Positions 15,733 through 25,154 of a DNA stretch of 64,000 bases are shown one piece after another; the first letter of the stretch is position 1, and each line of letters begins with the position of its first letter. A program made the translations under genes and the position numbers. The notes below the pieces were generated by a model. That model ran no database searches and was not told where the DNA came from. It saw only the letters and a program-made list of their open reading frames with translations. Source of the DNA: Brevibacillus reuszeri (GTDB lineage Bacteria > Bacillota > Bacilli > Brevibacillales > Brevibacillaceae); the NCBI RefSeq assembly GCF_001187725.1, contig NZ_LGIQ01000017.1, positions 342,787 through 406,786 of the forward strand. The letters run 5' to 3'.

Positions 15733-18264
15733 TTATTGATGCAGACTAACCATGTTTACAAACATCCGGATTGCGCCTGGCACCAGGGCAGGAATTTCTC
15801 GATACCAGACTAGTGAGCTGTAGGTGTAGGTTCCTTTTCCATACTTCGCAGAGAGGAACGTTCCTGTAAACTCATTCTCTCCCGGGTCACCATTGGAGAT
15901 CAGCTCGATATATTCCTTGCCCCACTCAGCTGGGTTGTAAGCCGAGCGGTCCTGAATCCAGTTGTCCCAATCCTGATCAGTGATTTTATTCGGTGTGTTG
16001 AACAGTGGATGATCAGGTGCCAGCATGGTGACTTTGGAGTTTTCATCCGTGACGCGCCACTGAATTAATGGCGTACCGATTTTGATCGGATACGGAGCAA
16101 GCTCTGGCTTCCATTTGTCTTCTGGCTTATGATATTGCACGACGAGATTTCCGCCGTTTTCCACGTACTTGAGCAAGCGCGCATTGCTCGGGATCAGCTC
16201 TGGACGGAACCCGTATGCACGAATACCCAAAACGATGGTGTTATACTGGCTAAGATCACCTGACTCAATATCTTTGGCAGTCAAATTCGTCACATTGACG
16301 CCGACCTGCGACAAGTATTGGTCGATATTGTCAAAGCCGCTGGATACATAACCGACCTTCAGGCCAGCAGGTACCTTGAGATCAAATGCCTGAATCGAAA
16401 CCGTCGAAGGCTGTACAAAATACGTCGTACCCAGATGCGGATAACGGATGACCTGTGCGCCATGACGACTTTCTTTACCACCACTCGATGCAACTGCCGT
16501 GATTGTGTACTGATCCGGCTTGACCGAAGCAGTAGCTTTTACCGTAAAGGCAACAGACTTGGTTTCTCCTTTGGCATCAAAAGCGAGTGGTGCTGCTTTT
16601 GGCTCGACCGTCCAGCCTTTGGGCACATCAAGCGAAATGTTTGTTTGTGCTGCGCCCGGATTGTAGTTCTTCACCGTTACCTTTACAGGAATCGGCTCCT
16701 CAGGCTTTTGCGTATTCAAAACGGTAGCGCTTGGGCTTGGCACCAGCGAAAAAGATGGAAGGACTGCAATTGCATCTGCTGATACTACGTGGCTATTTGC
16801 CGCTTGACCCGACAGGGTGTACGAAACATCAGCCGTAATCACAGGTGCTGCATATGGCTGGAACAAGCTCGCATTGGCTGGAACCGACACATCAAACGTC
16901 GTTTGTACCGTCTGGTTGTAGCCCAGCTGCGAAAAGCTGGTAGTGGACAGAGCCTTAGCTTTCCAGCCGTCTGGAACGTTTAATTTCAGCTCGACCTTGC
17001 TGACTTTGGATTGCCCTCCGTTGTAGGCGGTTACTGTAACTTTGGTCGTTTGGCCCGCCACCAGCTCAGTCGTCTCCGGCTTCACTTTAGTCACCAGAGA
17101 GAGTGCCTCCGCACTTGCCTTGTTCAACTGTGTCTGCTTGATATCGAGACGATGTATCAGGTCAGTTTTGGTTTCGGCAGGCAGTGCTGCTGCTTTCACA
17201 CTCGCCGTCGTTTTTTGCACATCAGCGAGCATTTCATGTACTTCTTTTGCCACCGTTGCAAACTGCGGGTACGCTGCAATTACTTCGGAAGAATCCTTTT
17301 GCAGCTTTTTCAAATCAGCAGCAATTTTTTCTCCGCCAGGCTGTTTTGCAACCTCCTTGGCTAGATCGTCAAAGGTATAAGCGATTCCATCGAAAAAGTC
17401 CGTTTCTTTCTTCTTGTTCTCTACTACCGACTGATCCAGCTTGTAGTAGTTGAAGGATGGGCCCTCATCGTAATGACGTCCCATTCCCTGGCTCTTGTGC
17501 ATGAACCGGGATTCCTCACCCAGCTGCACGTAAGAAGCGCCATAAATCTCATCATAATCCCCGACAGGAACGCTCACCGAGTAGTCGGATTGCTGAGCCG
17601 GTAAATACAGCTTTTTCACTTGCCATGGCGTGAGGCCTTCTTTTAGCTGCTCAGGGAAGATGTTTGGATCGGCAGCATCCTTGAAAGCTCTTACGGTAAT
17701 AACATTAATTGCACGATGATGGCCGTGAGTCGAAGGTTCGTTCAGAAATGCGGGTATCACTACATCAGGTCTAATTGTACGGATCTTGCGAATCAGTCTT
17801 TCGTACGCAACTTGCTCTCCCCATTTTTCTAGTGTTTCATCAGGACTCTTGGAAAAGCCGAAGTCAAAAATCGGATCATCGATTTTTTCACTCAGATTCT
17901 CCAAATGGATGTTGGTGATCTTGGAAGCCTCCTGCAATTCGCGTGTGCGGATAATTCCTAAGGCATTACCCAGCTCACTGCCGATTTCGTTTTGGCCACC
18001 TTCCCCCCTGTTGGCGATGACACTAGACGTGTCCACACCTTTGCCCAGCGATAGATAAGCGAGCATGGCACTGTGCTCGTCATCTGGATGGGCCCCGGTA
18101 TTCATAGCACTGGCAATCGTAGTCAGCGGTTTAATCGCTTTCCACAGATCGACAACCCCCCGGTCGGCATGGGCAGTCTGGGGTGCTACTGGCATAATCA
18201 AGCTGCCTGCTAGCACCGCTGCTGCCGTAATCGTGTACAACTTGGCAAGCTTCCCCTTTTTCAA
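15733..18264 (-). CDS. Secreted multidomain PIG-L deacetylase
   Basis: About 843 residues from a TTG at 18264 preceded by GGAGGAG, giving a good signal peptide (MKKGKLAKLYTITAAAVLAG, cleavage after AHA near residue 33). The PIG-L catalytic domain has AHPDDE at 58-63 and THGHH at 179-183. After it come a helical linker (about 300-390), two NEW3-like beta-sandwich domains (about 395-620, with VAGQTTKVTVTAYNGG and PIPVKVTVKNYN) and a C-terminal glutamine-amidotransferase-like/ThuA-like domain (about 640-840). It should act outside the cell on an N-acylated sugar. It is a tandem paralogue of the next gene upstream. Confidence 0.87.
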   Translation of the reverse strand: MKKGKLAKLYTITAAAVLAGSLIMPVAPQTAHADRGVVDLWKAIKPLTTIASAMNTGAHPDDEHSAMLAYLSLGKGVDTSSVIANRGEGGQNEIGSELGNALGIIRTRELQEASKITNIHLENLSEKIDDPIFDFGFSKSPDETLEKWGEQVAYERLIRKIRTIRPDVVIPAFLNEPSTHGHHRAINVITVRAFKDAADPNIFPEQLKEGLTPWQVKKLYLPAQQSDYSVSVPVGDYDEIYGASYVQLGEESRFMHKSQGMGRHYDEGPSFNYYKLDQSVVENKKKETDFFDGIAYTFDDLAKEVAKQPGGEKIAADLKKLQKDSSEVIAAYPQFATVAKEVHEMLADVQKTTASVKAAALPAETKTDLIHRLDIKQTQLNKASAEALSLVTKVKPETTELVAGQTTKVTVTAYNGGQSKVSKVELKLNVPDGWKAKALSTTSFSQLGYNQTVQTTFDVSVPANASLFQPYAAPVITADVSYTLSGQAANSHVVSADAIAVLPSFSLVPSPSATVLNTQKPEEPIPVKVTVKNYNPGAAQTNISLDVPKGWTVEPKAAPLAFDAKGETKSVAFTVKATASVKPDQYTITAVASSGGKESRHGAQVIRYPHLGTTYFVQPSTVSIQAFDLKVPAGLKVGYVSSGFDNIDQYLSQVGVNVTNLTAKDIESGDLSQYNTIVLGIRAYGFRPELIPSNARLLKYVENGGNLVVQYHKPEDKWKPELAPYPIKIGTPLIQWRVTDENSKVTMLAPDHPLFNTPNKITDQDWDNWIQDRSAYNPAEWGKEYIELISNGDPGENEFTGTFLSAKYGKGTYTYSSLVWYREIPALVPGAIRMFVNMVSLHQ

Positions 18265-18441
18265 TGAACTCTCCTCCATTCCCCTTTTCCGAGTCTGATC
18301 AAAAAGCTGTGTTTCCGTCGCTTTTGAGCATTCTCTTCAGATTGATGTCTATATCAATCATGGCTACTCTAGTAGCTTTTCCTGATGTGCCATGGATCGA
18401 CCCACGAAAAACATAACGGAGTGGTGAAATAGGTGAATCGC

Positions 18442-20979
18442 TTACTGCTTTTGACTGATCATGTTGACAAACAGGCGGAATGCACCTGGAACCAGCTGTG
18501 GAATTTCTCTGAACCAGGCGAGAGAGCTATAGGTATATGTCCCTTTGCCGTGATGCGCAGTGAGGAAAATCCCTCGAAACTCGGGTTCACCCGGATCACT
18601 TGTCGCAATCAGCTCGGCATATTCACTGCCCCAGCGCGAAGGATTGTAAATAGAGCGCTCCTGTACCCAGCCATCCCAGTCCGCTGACGTAATCAGATTG
18701 GGCTGGTGAAACATCGGGTGCTCTGGAGCCAGCATGCGTACATCCGATGCTTCATTTGTGACCCGCCAGTCTATCAGCGATTCACCGATAAAAATCGGAT
18801 ACGGAGCAAGCTGCGGTTTCCATTTATCCTCTGGCTTATGGTATTGCACGACGAGATTTCCGCCGTTTTCCACGTATTGCAGCAGTCGTTGATTACTATC
18901 GATCAATTCTCTGCGGAATCCATAAGCCCGAATACCGAGGATGATCGTATCGTATCGGGACAAATCACCCGATTGAATCTCGTCTGCATCGAGGTTGATA
19001 CAATTGACGCCTACCTGGCGCAAATATTTATCAATATTGTCAAAGCCGCTCGATACATAGCCAATCCGTTGATTCTCCGGAATAGCCAGATCAAATGCCT
19101 GAACGACCAGCTCTGTTGGAAGAATCAAATAGCTTCTCCCCACATGGGGATACTCGATGACCTGCACATGGCGACCAGGTTCTGTGACACCGTCTGTTCC
19201 CATCACTTGCGCCAATATCCGGTATTTTCCATTTTTTACCTTCTGGGTTGTCTTGACCGTAAACGAAATCGTTTTGGTTTCCCCACGGAACGAAAATGGA
19301 ACATCCACACTGCTTGGCTCGGCTGTCCAGCCATCCGGCAGCTGAAGCGATACCTTTGCAGTCGTTGCACCTGTGCGATACTGCTTCAACGTAACTTTCA
19401 CCGGAATCGTCTCATTGGTGTGCAGCGTATTAAATACCACCTGATCCGGTGTCAGAGCCAGTGAATAGGGTGGCAATACGGCTACGCAAGTTTCCGGTTC
19501 GACACGAAGCGTGCTCGCAGTATCAAAGGCAAAGTACTGGGCCTCCACTTCAAGCGCTGGTGGCTTGTAGGGATGAAACAATCGGGCATCGGTAGGAACC
19601 GACACCTCATACACCGTGCAAACCGTCTGGTTATAAGGCAACCTCGGGAAAGTAGTAGGTGTTAGCGGCTTTGCTGTCCAGCCGCGCGGAACACGCAGCC
19701 GCAATTGGACATGCTCGATTTCAATCGCTCCACCGTTATAAGCCGTAACCGTGACAGTTGTCGTCTGTCCTGCTACCCACTCGCCAGTCTCCGGCTTGAT
19801 CTTGACCACAAACGAAAGTGCCTCGGCACTTGCCCGGTTCAACTGTGCTTCTTTAATTCCCAGTCGGTACATGAGATCAATCTTGGTCGTGTTATCGAGA
19901 ACAGCCGTATGTACCTCTTGCTGTACTGCATGAAGCAATGCTTTCATCCGATGCACACGACTCGCAACCTCTGCGAAGCGCGGGTAAGCGGCGAGGACAT
20001 CCAGGGCTGCGTCGTGCAGGCGATGGAGGGCTTCTGCCAGCTCTGCTGCCCCCCTCTGCGCTACATCCTCTGCCAGATCCGCAAAGGTCAGTGGCAAACC
20101 GGAAAAAAAGTCCCGTTCTTTTTCCTGCGCAGGAACAACCGTGGCATCCAGTCTGTAGTAGTTGTAAGTAGGTCCTTCGTCGTAATGGACCCCCATGCCC
20201 TGGGTTTTATGCATGAAGCGCGAGCGCTCGCCCAGCTGAACATAGGAGGATCCGTAGTTTTGATCGTATTCACCGATAGGAACGGCTACATGGTAATCGT
20301 CGTTGTCAAGTACTGGCACATACAGCTTCTTGATCTGCCATGGCAACAGCCCACTCTCCTGATGCTGCGGAAATAGGTCAGGGTCTGCAGCCCCCTGAAA
20401 GGCCCGTTGGGTCAACAAAGTCATGGCCCGATGATGCCCGTGGGTGGTGGGCTCATTTTCAAAGCAAGCGATTACGACATCAGGACGAAGCTCCCTGATT
20501 TTTCGTACCAGTCTCTCGTAGACAACCTCTTCGCCCCACTTGCGGAAGGTTTCCTCTGCGCATTTGGAAAAACCAAAATCATGGATCGGGTCAATCAGCT
20601 CTTCGCTTAAAATACCGAGTGTGACATTGCTCATCCGCGATGCTTCTTCCAGCTCTCTTGTACGGATAATGCCTAGAGCAATGCCCTGCTCGCAGCCAAT
20701 CTCATTTTGTCCACCTTCACCTCTGGTGGCGATAATACTGGAGGTGTACACACCTCGTCCCATCGCGAGATAAGCGAGCATCGCACTGTGTTCATCATCC
20801 GGATGAGCACCCGCATTCATCGCGCTGGCTATCGTGGCAAGCGGCTTAATCGCTGTCCACAGATCGAGCAAGCCATATTCTCCATGCCCGGTACGTGCAA
20901 ACACAGGGATGGGAGGGCACGGCAGCCTGGTTGGCGCCACCCCCGAAACATGTTTGTCGATTGACTCACTGCTTTCCAT
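18442..20979 (-). CDS. PIG-L deacetylase paralogue without signal peptide
   Basis: About 845 residues from an ATG at 20979, fixed by AAAGGAGGAG six bases upstream. The open frame continues to 21186 but that part overlaps the permease gene. Domain order matches the neighbour: PIG-L domain (AHPDDE near residue 60, THGHH near 180), helical linker, two NEW3-like domains, amidotransferase-like C-terminus. The two proteins are similar along their whole length, so they arose by tandem duplication. The N-terminus (MESSESIDKHVSGVAPTRLP) is polar and lacks a hydrophobic segment, so this copy should be cytoplasmic or leave by another route. A cytoplasmic copy could act after uptake. Confidence 0.85.
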   Translation of the reverse strand: MESSESIDKHVSGVAPTRLPCPPIPVFARTGHGEYGLLDLWTAIKPLATIASAMNAGAHPDDEHSAMLAYLAMGRGVYTSSIIATRGEGGQNEIGCEQGIALGIIRTRELEEASRMSNVTLGILSEELIDPIHDFGFSKCAEETFRKWGEEVVYERLVRKIRELRPDVVIACFENEPTTHGHHRAMTLLTQRAFQGAADPDLFPQHQESGLLPWQIKKLYVPVLDNDDYHVAVPIGEYDQNYGSSYVQLGERSRFMHKTQGMGVHYDEGPTYNYYRLDATVVPAQEKERDFFSGLPLTFADLAEDVAQRGAAELAEALHRLHDAALDVLAAYPRFAEVASRVHRMKALLHAVQQEVHTAVLDNTTKIDLMYRLGIKEAQLNRASAEALSFVVKIKPETGEWVAGQTTTVTVTAYNGGAIEIEHVQLRLRVPRGWTAKPLTPTTFPRLPYNQTVCTVYEVSVPTDARLFHPYKPPALEVEAQYFAFDTASTLRVEPETCVAVLPPYSLALTPDQVVFNTLHTNETIPVKVTLKQYRTGATTAKVSLQLPDGWTAEPSSVDVPFSFRGETKTISFTVKTTQKVKNGKYRILAQVMGTDGVTEPGRHVQVIEYPHVGRSYLILPTELVVQAFDLAIPENQRIGYVSSGFDNIDKYLRQVGVNCINLDADEIQSGDLSRYDTIILGIRAYGFRRELIDSNQRLLQYVENGGNLVVQYHKPEDKWKPQLAPYPIFIGESLIDWRVTNEASDVRMLAPEHPMFHQPNLITSADWDGWVQERSIYNPSRWGSEYAELIATSDPGEPEFRGIFLTAHHGKGTYTYSSLAWFREIPQLVPGAFRLFVNMISQKQ

Positions 20980-21076
20980 GAAAAGCTCCTCCTTTATTGC
21001 CATGGCGCGTGGTAAAACCGCGACGTGGGTCGGGACGGCTGTCACTATACTGCTGTGCCAGCTTTTTTGGCCGTTA

Positions 21077-22804
21077 CTAAACGGCAGTACCGGCCTTATC
21101 CCCCGACAGTTTTCTGGAGATGAACAAGACGATGATGATGACCACGATTTGCAATACGCCATAGGCACACGCGGTACCGAATTCAAAATTATACATGCGT
21201 TGGAACACCGCTACGGACAAAGGCGTCGTCCGTGGCGTAAAGATCAGGATGGAGGCAACGAATTCTCCGATACACTGTACGAACGCCAACAGCGTTCCGG
21301 CGAGAATCCCCCCCAAAGCCATCGGAAACACAACACGTCTGAAGCTGTACCACCAGGAAGCTCCCAAATTGCGGGCCGCCTCTTCTACCGAAGGGTCCAT
21401 CTGCATCAGCGTCGCCGATGTAGAACGGAACACCAAAGGAAGGTGGCGGACAAAGTAGGCGAGGGGAATGATCCAGAACGTTCCGATCAATACTTGCCCA
21501 AAGCTGAATACGTTTGGCTGGCTAAAGGCTGCGATCAGGTTTACGGCAACTACTGTACCAGGCAAAGCCCAAGGCAGCATGATCAGTACGTCCAAAAGTG
21601 TCTTGCCACGGAACTTGAGTCGAACCATCGAGTAGGCGGCAGCTACACCAAACAGAACAATTCCGATGGAGGCAATCGCAGATAGCTGCAAGCTGTTGGC
21701 GATCGGGCGCCACGTCTTGCTGTCTGTAAACAAATCGATGTAATGACTCATCGTATATTGAGGTGGCATTATCTGTACCGTCCACGTACCGTCTACCGAA
21801 AAGGAAATCAGTACCAGGACGAGAATTGGCAGCATCAGGATGATCGTGCCGATAAACGACAGCACAATCGTGACATAACGCCCAGCTTTACTCTTGATCT
21901 CTGTACGGTGTACACTAACCCCTTTGCTGAGGTTCTGGTAATTACGTGCGCCTTGATACCAGCGCATGATCAGCAAAAAGGCTATCGAGACGATGGACAA
22001 GATCGTCGATTGTGTTGCCGCCATGTCCAAGTCCCCATTCGTTCGGGAAAGGTAGATTTGCATGGTCATCGTCCGATCGATCCCAAAAATAAGCGGTGCG
22101 GTGTAAGAAGCCATCGCGATCATAAACACAAGAAGCGAAGACGCTACAATCGCAGGTGTCAGCATCGGCAGGATGACACGGCGCCAAACCGTGAATCGGT
22201 TTGCTCCGAGACTTGCTGCCGCCTCTTCCAGCGAAGGATCAAGTCCTTTGATGGCAGCCGTTGCCGTCATGAAAAAGTACGGATACATCGTAAACGCATG
22301 AACCACAACGACTCCCCAAAATCCTTTCAGGGAGAAAGGCACTTGTGCCAGATCAAACAGTTCCTTGAACAATCTCGGGAAGATTCCACTTTCTCCATAT
22401 AAGAAGGTAAACGAAAGGACCCCAATGAGTGGCGGCAGTGCCATCGGAACAAGTGCCAGGACGGACAAGATTTTTCGTCCGGGGAACTCATAGCGTTCCA
22501 GCAAAAACGCCATCGCCACACCGACAATTCCACAACTGATGACACTCAGGATGGAGATGTAGACGCTGGTCCAAAGTGCTTCCAGATTGGCCGTATGCTC
22601 CAGACTGAAAAAGCGCGTGTAGTTTTTCCACGTAATTTGTTCTTCGACACTGATACTTGCAAGAAAGGTTTCAAACAATGGATAGATGACATATGCGAGT
22701 AAGATCAAAAAGAGCGGCGAAACCAGAACATAGACGAAGGCGGGTGAAGAAGTGATAGACTTCCGTCTGGCTAATGCCGGCACTTGCTGCAAATCTGCTT
22801 TCAA
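21077..22804 (-). CDS. ABC transporter fused double permease (Fe/polyamine/sugar-phosphate type)
   Basis: A 575-residue inner-membrane protein with two BPD_transp_1 domains in one chain, the FbpB/ThiP layout. The first EAA-type loop is EEAAASLGANRFTVWRRVIL near residue 200 and the second EEAARNLGASWWYSFRRVVF near 490, each followed by membrane segments; about twelve helices are expected. The start is a TTG at 22804 after AAGGGGGAAG. It sits between the ATPase gene (15 bases upstream) and the deacetylase genes. Fused permeases of this kind import ferric ion, thiamine, aminoethylphosphonate or hexose phosphates. Confidence 0.88.
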   Translation of the reverse strand: MKADLQQVPALARRKSITSSPAFVYVLVSPLFLILLAYVIYPLFETFLASISVEEQITWKNYTRFFSLEHTANLEALWTSVYISILSVISCGIVGVAMAFLLERYEFPGRKILSVLALVPMALPPLIGVLSFTFLYGESGIFPRLFKELFDLAQVPFSLKGFWGVVVVHAFTMYPYFFMTATAAIKGLDPSLEEAAASLGANRFTVWRRVILPMLTPAIVASSLLVFMIAMASYTAPLIFGIDRTMTMQIYLSRTNGDLDMAATQSTILSIVSIAFLLIMRWYQGARNYQNLSKGVSVHRTEIKSKAGRYVTIVLSFIGTIILMLPILVLVLISFSVDGTWTVQIMPPQYTMSHYIDLFTDSKTWRPIANSLQLSAIASIGIVLFGVAAAYSMVRLKFRGKTLLDVLIMLPWALPGTVVAVNLIAAFSQPNVFSFGQVLIGTFWIIPLAYFVRHLPLVFRSTSATLMQMDPSVEEAARNLGASWWYSFRRVVFPMALGGILAGTLLAFVQCIGEFVASILIFTPRTTPLSVAVFQRMYNFEFGTACAYGVLQIVVIIIVLFISRKLSGDKAGTAV

Positions 22805-22818
22805 TAGCTTCTTCCCCC

Positions 22819-23895
22819 TTATCCTGCGAAATAGATGCTCTCTTTCGGAATATGCAGCCCGATTGAGTCTCCCCGCTGTTTCACTGGTCTGCCGAGATTA
22901 ATGGACATACTGCGCAGCTGTTCCTGTCCGACCATGGTCGTGTAATTCACGCAAGCTCCTGTAAATTCAGACATCTCCACAGATCCGGATACAACATTGG
23001 CTCCCTCTGTCACTGTGCTCTCCTGAACGGATTCAGGTCGGATCGACATCGTAATCGTCTCTCCTTCCGTCAGACGAGCGCGTGGCGAAGCATTTTGTTT
23101 CAAGCCGCTCAGCACATGGCCGGATGCGATACGTACCTTGACCTCATCCCCCTCGATTCCAACAACCGTTCCTTCCCACAAATTCGTCTCGCCAATAAAG
23201 GAGGCGACAAAACGATTTACAGGGTGATGGTAAATCTCATGCGGGGTGCCTATCTGCTGTACTTCTCCACTTTGCATAACCATGATCCGATCTGACATGG
23301 ACATGGCTTCCGCCTGATCGTGCGTCACGTAGATGGTAGTAATTCCGAGCTCCAGCTGCAGTCGCTTGATTTCAAAACGGGTTTCCTCACGCAGCTTGGC
23401 ATCCAGGTTGGATAATGGTTCATCTAGCAGCAGGATTTGCGGTTCAATCACAAGTGCACGGGCCAGCGCCACCCTTTGCTGCTGTCCGCCAGAGAGCTGG
23501 TCAATCCGTCTGTCTCCGTAGCCCTCCAGTCGTACGAGCTTCATGATGCGCAGGGCGCGTTCCTTTGTATCTGTCTTGTTGATTTTGCGCACCTGTAGTC
23601 CAAATGCGATATTTTCAAACACGGTCATATGCGGGAAAAGAGCATAGTTTTGGAACACCATCCCGGTATTGCGCTTGTGGGGCGGTAATGCCGTAACTTC
23701 CTGGCTTCCAAAACGGATTTGTCCTTCTGTCGGAAAGTAAAAGCCCGCGATCATTCGCAAGGTGGTTGTTTTGCCGCAACCGCTTGGCCCCAAAAACGTG
23801 AAGAATTCACCTGATTCAATATGAATGTGAACATCCTCGACTCCTTTTGCATTGCCAAACCGTTTGTATACGTGATCAAGTGTTACGCTGCTCAT
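22819..23895 (-). CDS. ABC transporter ATP-binding protein (FbpC/PotA type)
   Basis: A 358-residue ATPase from the ATG at 23895 (MSSVTLDHVYKRFG) after AAAGGAGG. Walker A is GPSGCGKTTT near residue 40, the signature is LSGGQQQRVALARALV near 137 and Walker B ILLLDEPLSNLD follows, with the switch histidine in YVTHDQAEAMSMSDR. A C-terminal TOBE domain occupies roughly residues 280-355. It powers the importer made with the neighbouring permease and lipoprotein. Confidence 0.92.
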   Translation of the reverse strand: MSSVTLDHVYKRFGNAKGVEDVHIHIESGEFFTFLGPSGCGKTTTLRMIAGFYFPTEGQIRFGSQEVTALPPHKRNTGMVFQNYALFPHMTVFENIAFGLQVRKINKTDTKERALRIMKLVRLEGYGDRRIDQLSGGQQQRVALARALVIEPQILLLDEPLSNLDAKLREETRFEIKRLQLELGITTIYVTHDQAEAMSMSDRIMVMQSGEVQQIGTPHEIYHHPVNRFVASFIGETNLWEGTVVGIEGDEVKVRIASGHVLSGLKQNASPRARLTEGETITMSIRPESVQESTVTEGANVVSGSVEMSEFTGACVNYTTMVGQEQLRSMSINLGRPVKQRGDSIGLHIPKESIYFAG

Positions 23896-23994
23896 CAGGT
23901 TTGCTTTCCTCCTTTGTGGCAAGTCGTGGCCACATGCCCTAGCATTGCACAAGTGACTAGACGGAAAGGAATCATCCTTCCCGTCTAGACGTCA

Positions 23995-25128
23995 TTACTT
24001 CTTGCCTTTACCTTTAATGTTTTCATCCCAATGCTGCATCCACTCTTTTTCTTTTGCAGCCATTACATCCCAATTGAGATCCATCGGTTTGAGCTCCAGA
24101 TTCTTCATGAAGTCCGGCAAATCGTCCTTGCTGATATCGGTACGAGCAGGGAACTGGAAGCGCTCCTTAGCCAGCTGTGAAGCCATTTCCGGGCTCATCA
24201 GGAATTCCATGAAGTTTTTCGCTGCATCCATGTTTTTCGCGCCCTTGACGACAGCGATACCGTCTACGAGAATCGGTGCTCCACTCTTTGGATAAATGAA
24301 ATCATAAGGATGGTTGTTCTTTTTGCCTTGCAACAGGACATCCTGCAGGTTCCACAGGGAGATTACGCCTTCTTGACGATCTAGCTTAAGGTAGAGGTTG
24401 GTTGGGTCTTGGGTGTATTCCTTCGTATTGGCATCCAGCTTCAACAGCCAGTCGTAGCCTTTTTCAGGTGTATCCGCACCTTGACGGAAGATCATAGCGG
24501 AATAAATGGTACGCATTGTGCCAGACGGCAAAACGTTACGGATCACGATTTTGTCTTTGAATTTCGGATCGAGCAATTCATCCCAATCTTGTGGCGCTTC
24601 TTCTGGCTTGAGCACATCCTTGTTGTACATGATGACCTCTGGCAAGAGCATTTCACCATACCAGCGATCTTGCGGGTCTTTGTACAAATCAGGAACCTTG
24701 TCAGAGAAGGTAGGCTTGTAAGCTTCCAGCAGTCCTTCATTAGCAGCTGTGCTCAATGCGGACTGTGTACCACCCCACCAGAAGTCAGCTTGCGGGTTGG
24801 CTTTTTCTGCACGAACACGCTCCAAAATTTGTTGGGCGCCCATCTCCAGTGTTTCCACCTCGATGTTCGGATACTTCTCCTTGAACTTCGGCAGGACGAC
24901 TTCAAAAATGTTCTTATCGCGTCCTGTATAAATAACCAGCTTTTGCGGATCGCCAGACGGAGCTGGTGTCGCCGGTTGTGCTGCTGGCTGTGAGCCGGAT
25001 CCCCCACTATTATTGTTGTCAGCAGGTGCAGCTTGTTGTCCTCCTCCAGAGCACGCAGCCACAGTCAAAGCCAAGGAGCTGGCGAATATACCTTGCATCC
25101 ATTTTTTTATGCTGTTGGACTTTTTCAA
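23995..25128 (-). CDS. ABC transporter substrate-binding lipoprotein (FbpA/AfuA-like)
   Basis: A 377-residue lipoprotein from a TTG start with GAGGGGGAG upstream. The signal ends in the lipobox LTVAAC near residue 26, then comes a flexible Gly/Pro/Ala/Gln linker to about residue 62. The binding domain begins KLVIYTGRDKNIFEVVLPKF, as in ferric-binding and AfuA-like proteins. The paired tyrosines that coordinate iron in FbpA are not evident near the C-terminal third (KERFQFPARTDI), so an organic ligand such as a sugar phosphate or conjugate is more likely than ferric ion. Confidence 0.87.
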   Translation of the reverse strand: MKKSNSIKKWMQGIFASSLALTVAACSGGGQQAAPADNNNSGGSGSQPAAQPATPAPSGDPQKLVIYTGRDKNIFEVVLPKFKEKYPNIEVETLEMGAQQILERVRAEKANPQADFWWGGTQSALSTAANEGLLEAYKPTFSDKVPDLYKDPQDRWYGEMLLPEVIMYNKDVLKPEEAPQDWDELLDPKFKDKIVIRNVLPSGTMRTIYSAMIFRQGADTPEKGYDWLLKLDANTKEYTQDPTNLYLKLDRQEGVISLWNLQDVLLQGKKNNHPYDFIYPKSGAPILVDGIAVVKGAKNMDAAKNFMEFLMSPEMASQLAKERFQFPARTDISKDDLPDFMKNLELKPMDLNWDVMAAKEKEWMQHWDENIKGKGKK

Positions 25129-25154
25129 AACTTACTCCCCCTCTTCTTCTCTTC

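Noticed and set aside
20980..21186. N-terminal extension of the second PIG-L gene
   Set aside because: It overlaps the permease gene by 110 bases, has low-complexity serine/cysteine content, and the strong ribosome site at 20985-20995 points to the ATG at 20979.
23995..25128. Ferric iron transporter
   Set aside because: The twin-tyrosine iron site is not seen and the operon contains sugar-modifying enzymes, so an iron substrate was not assigned.
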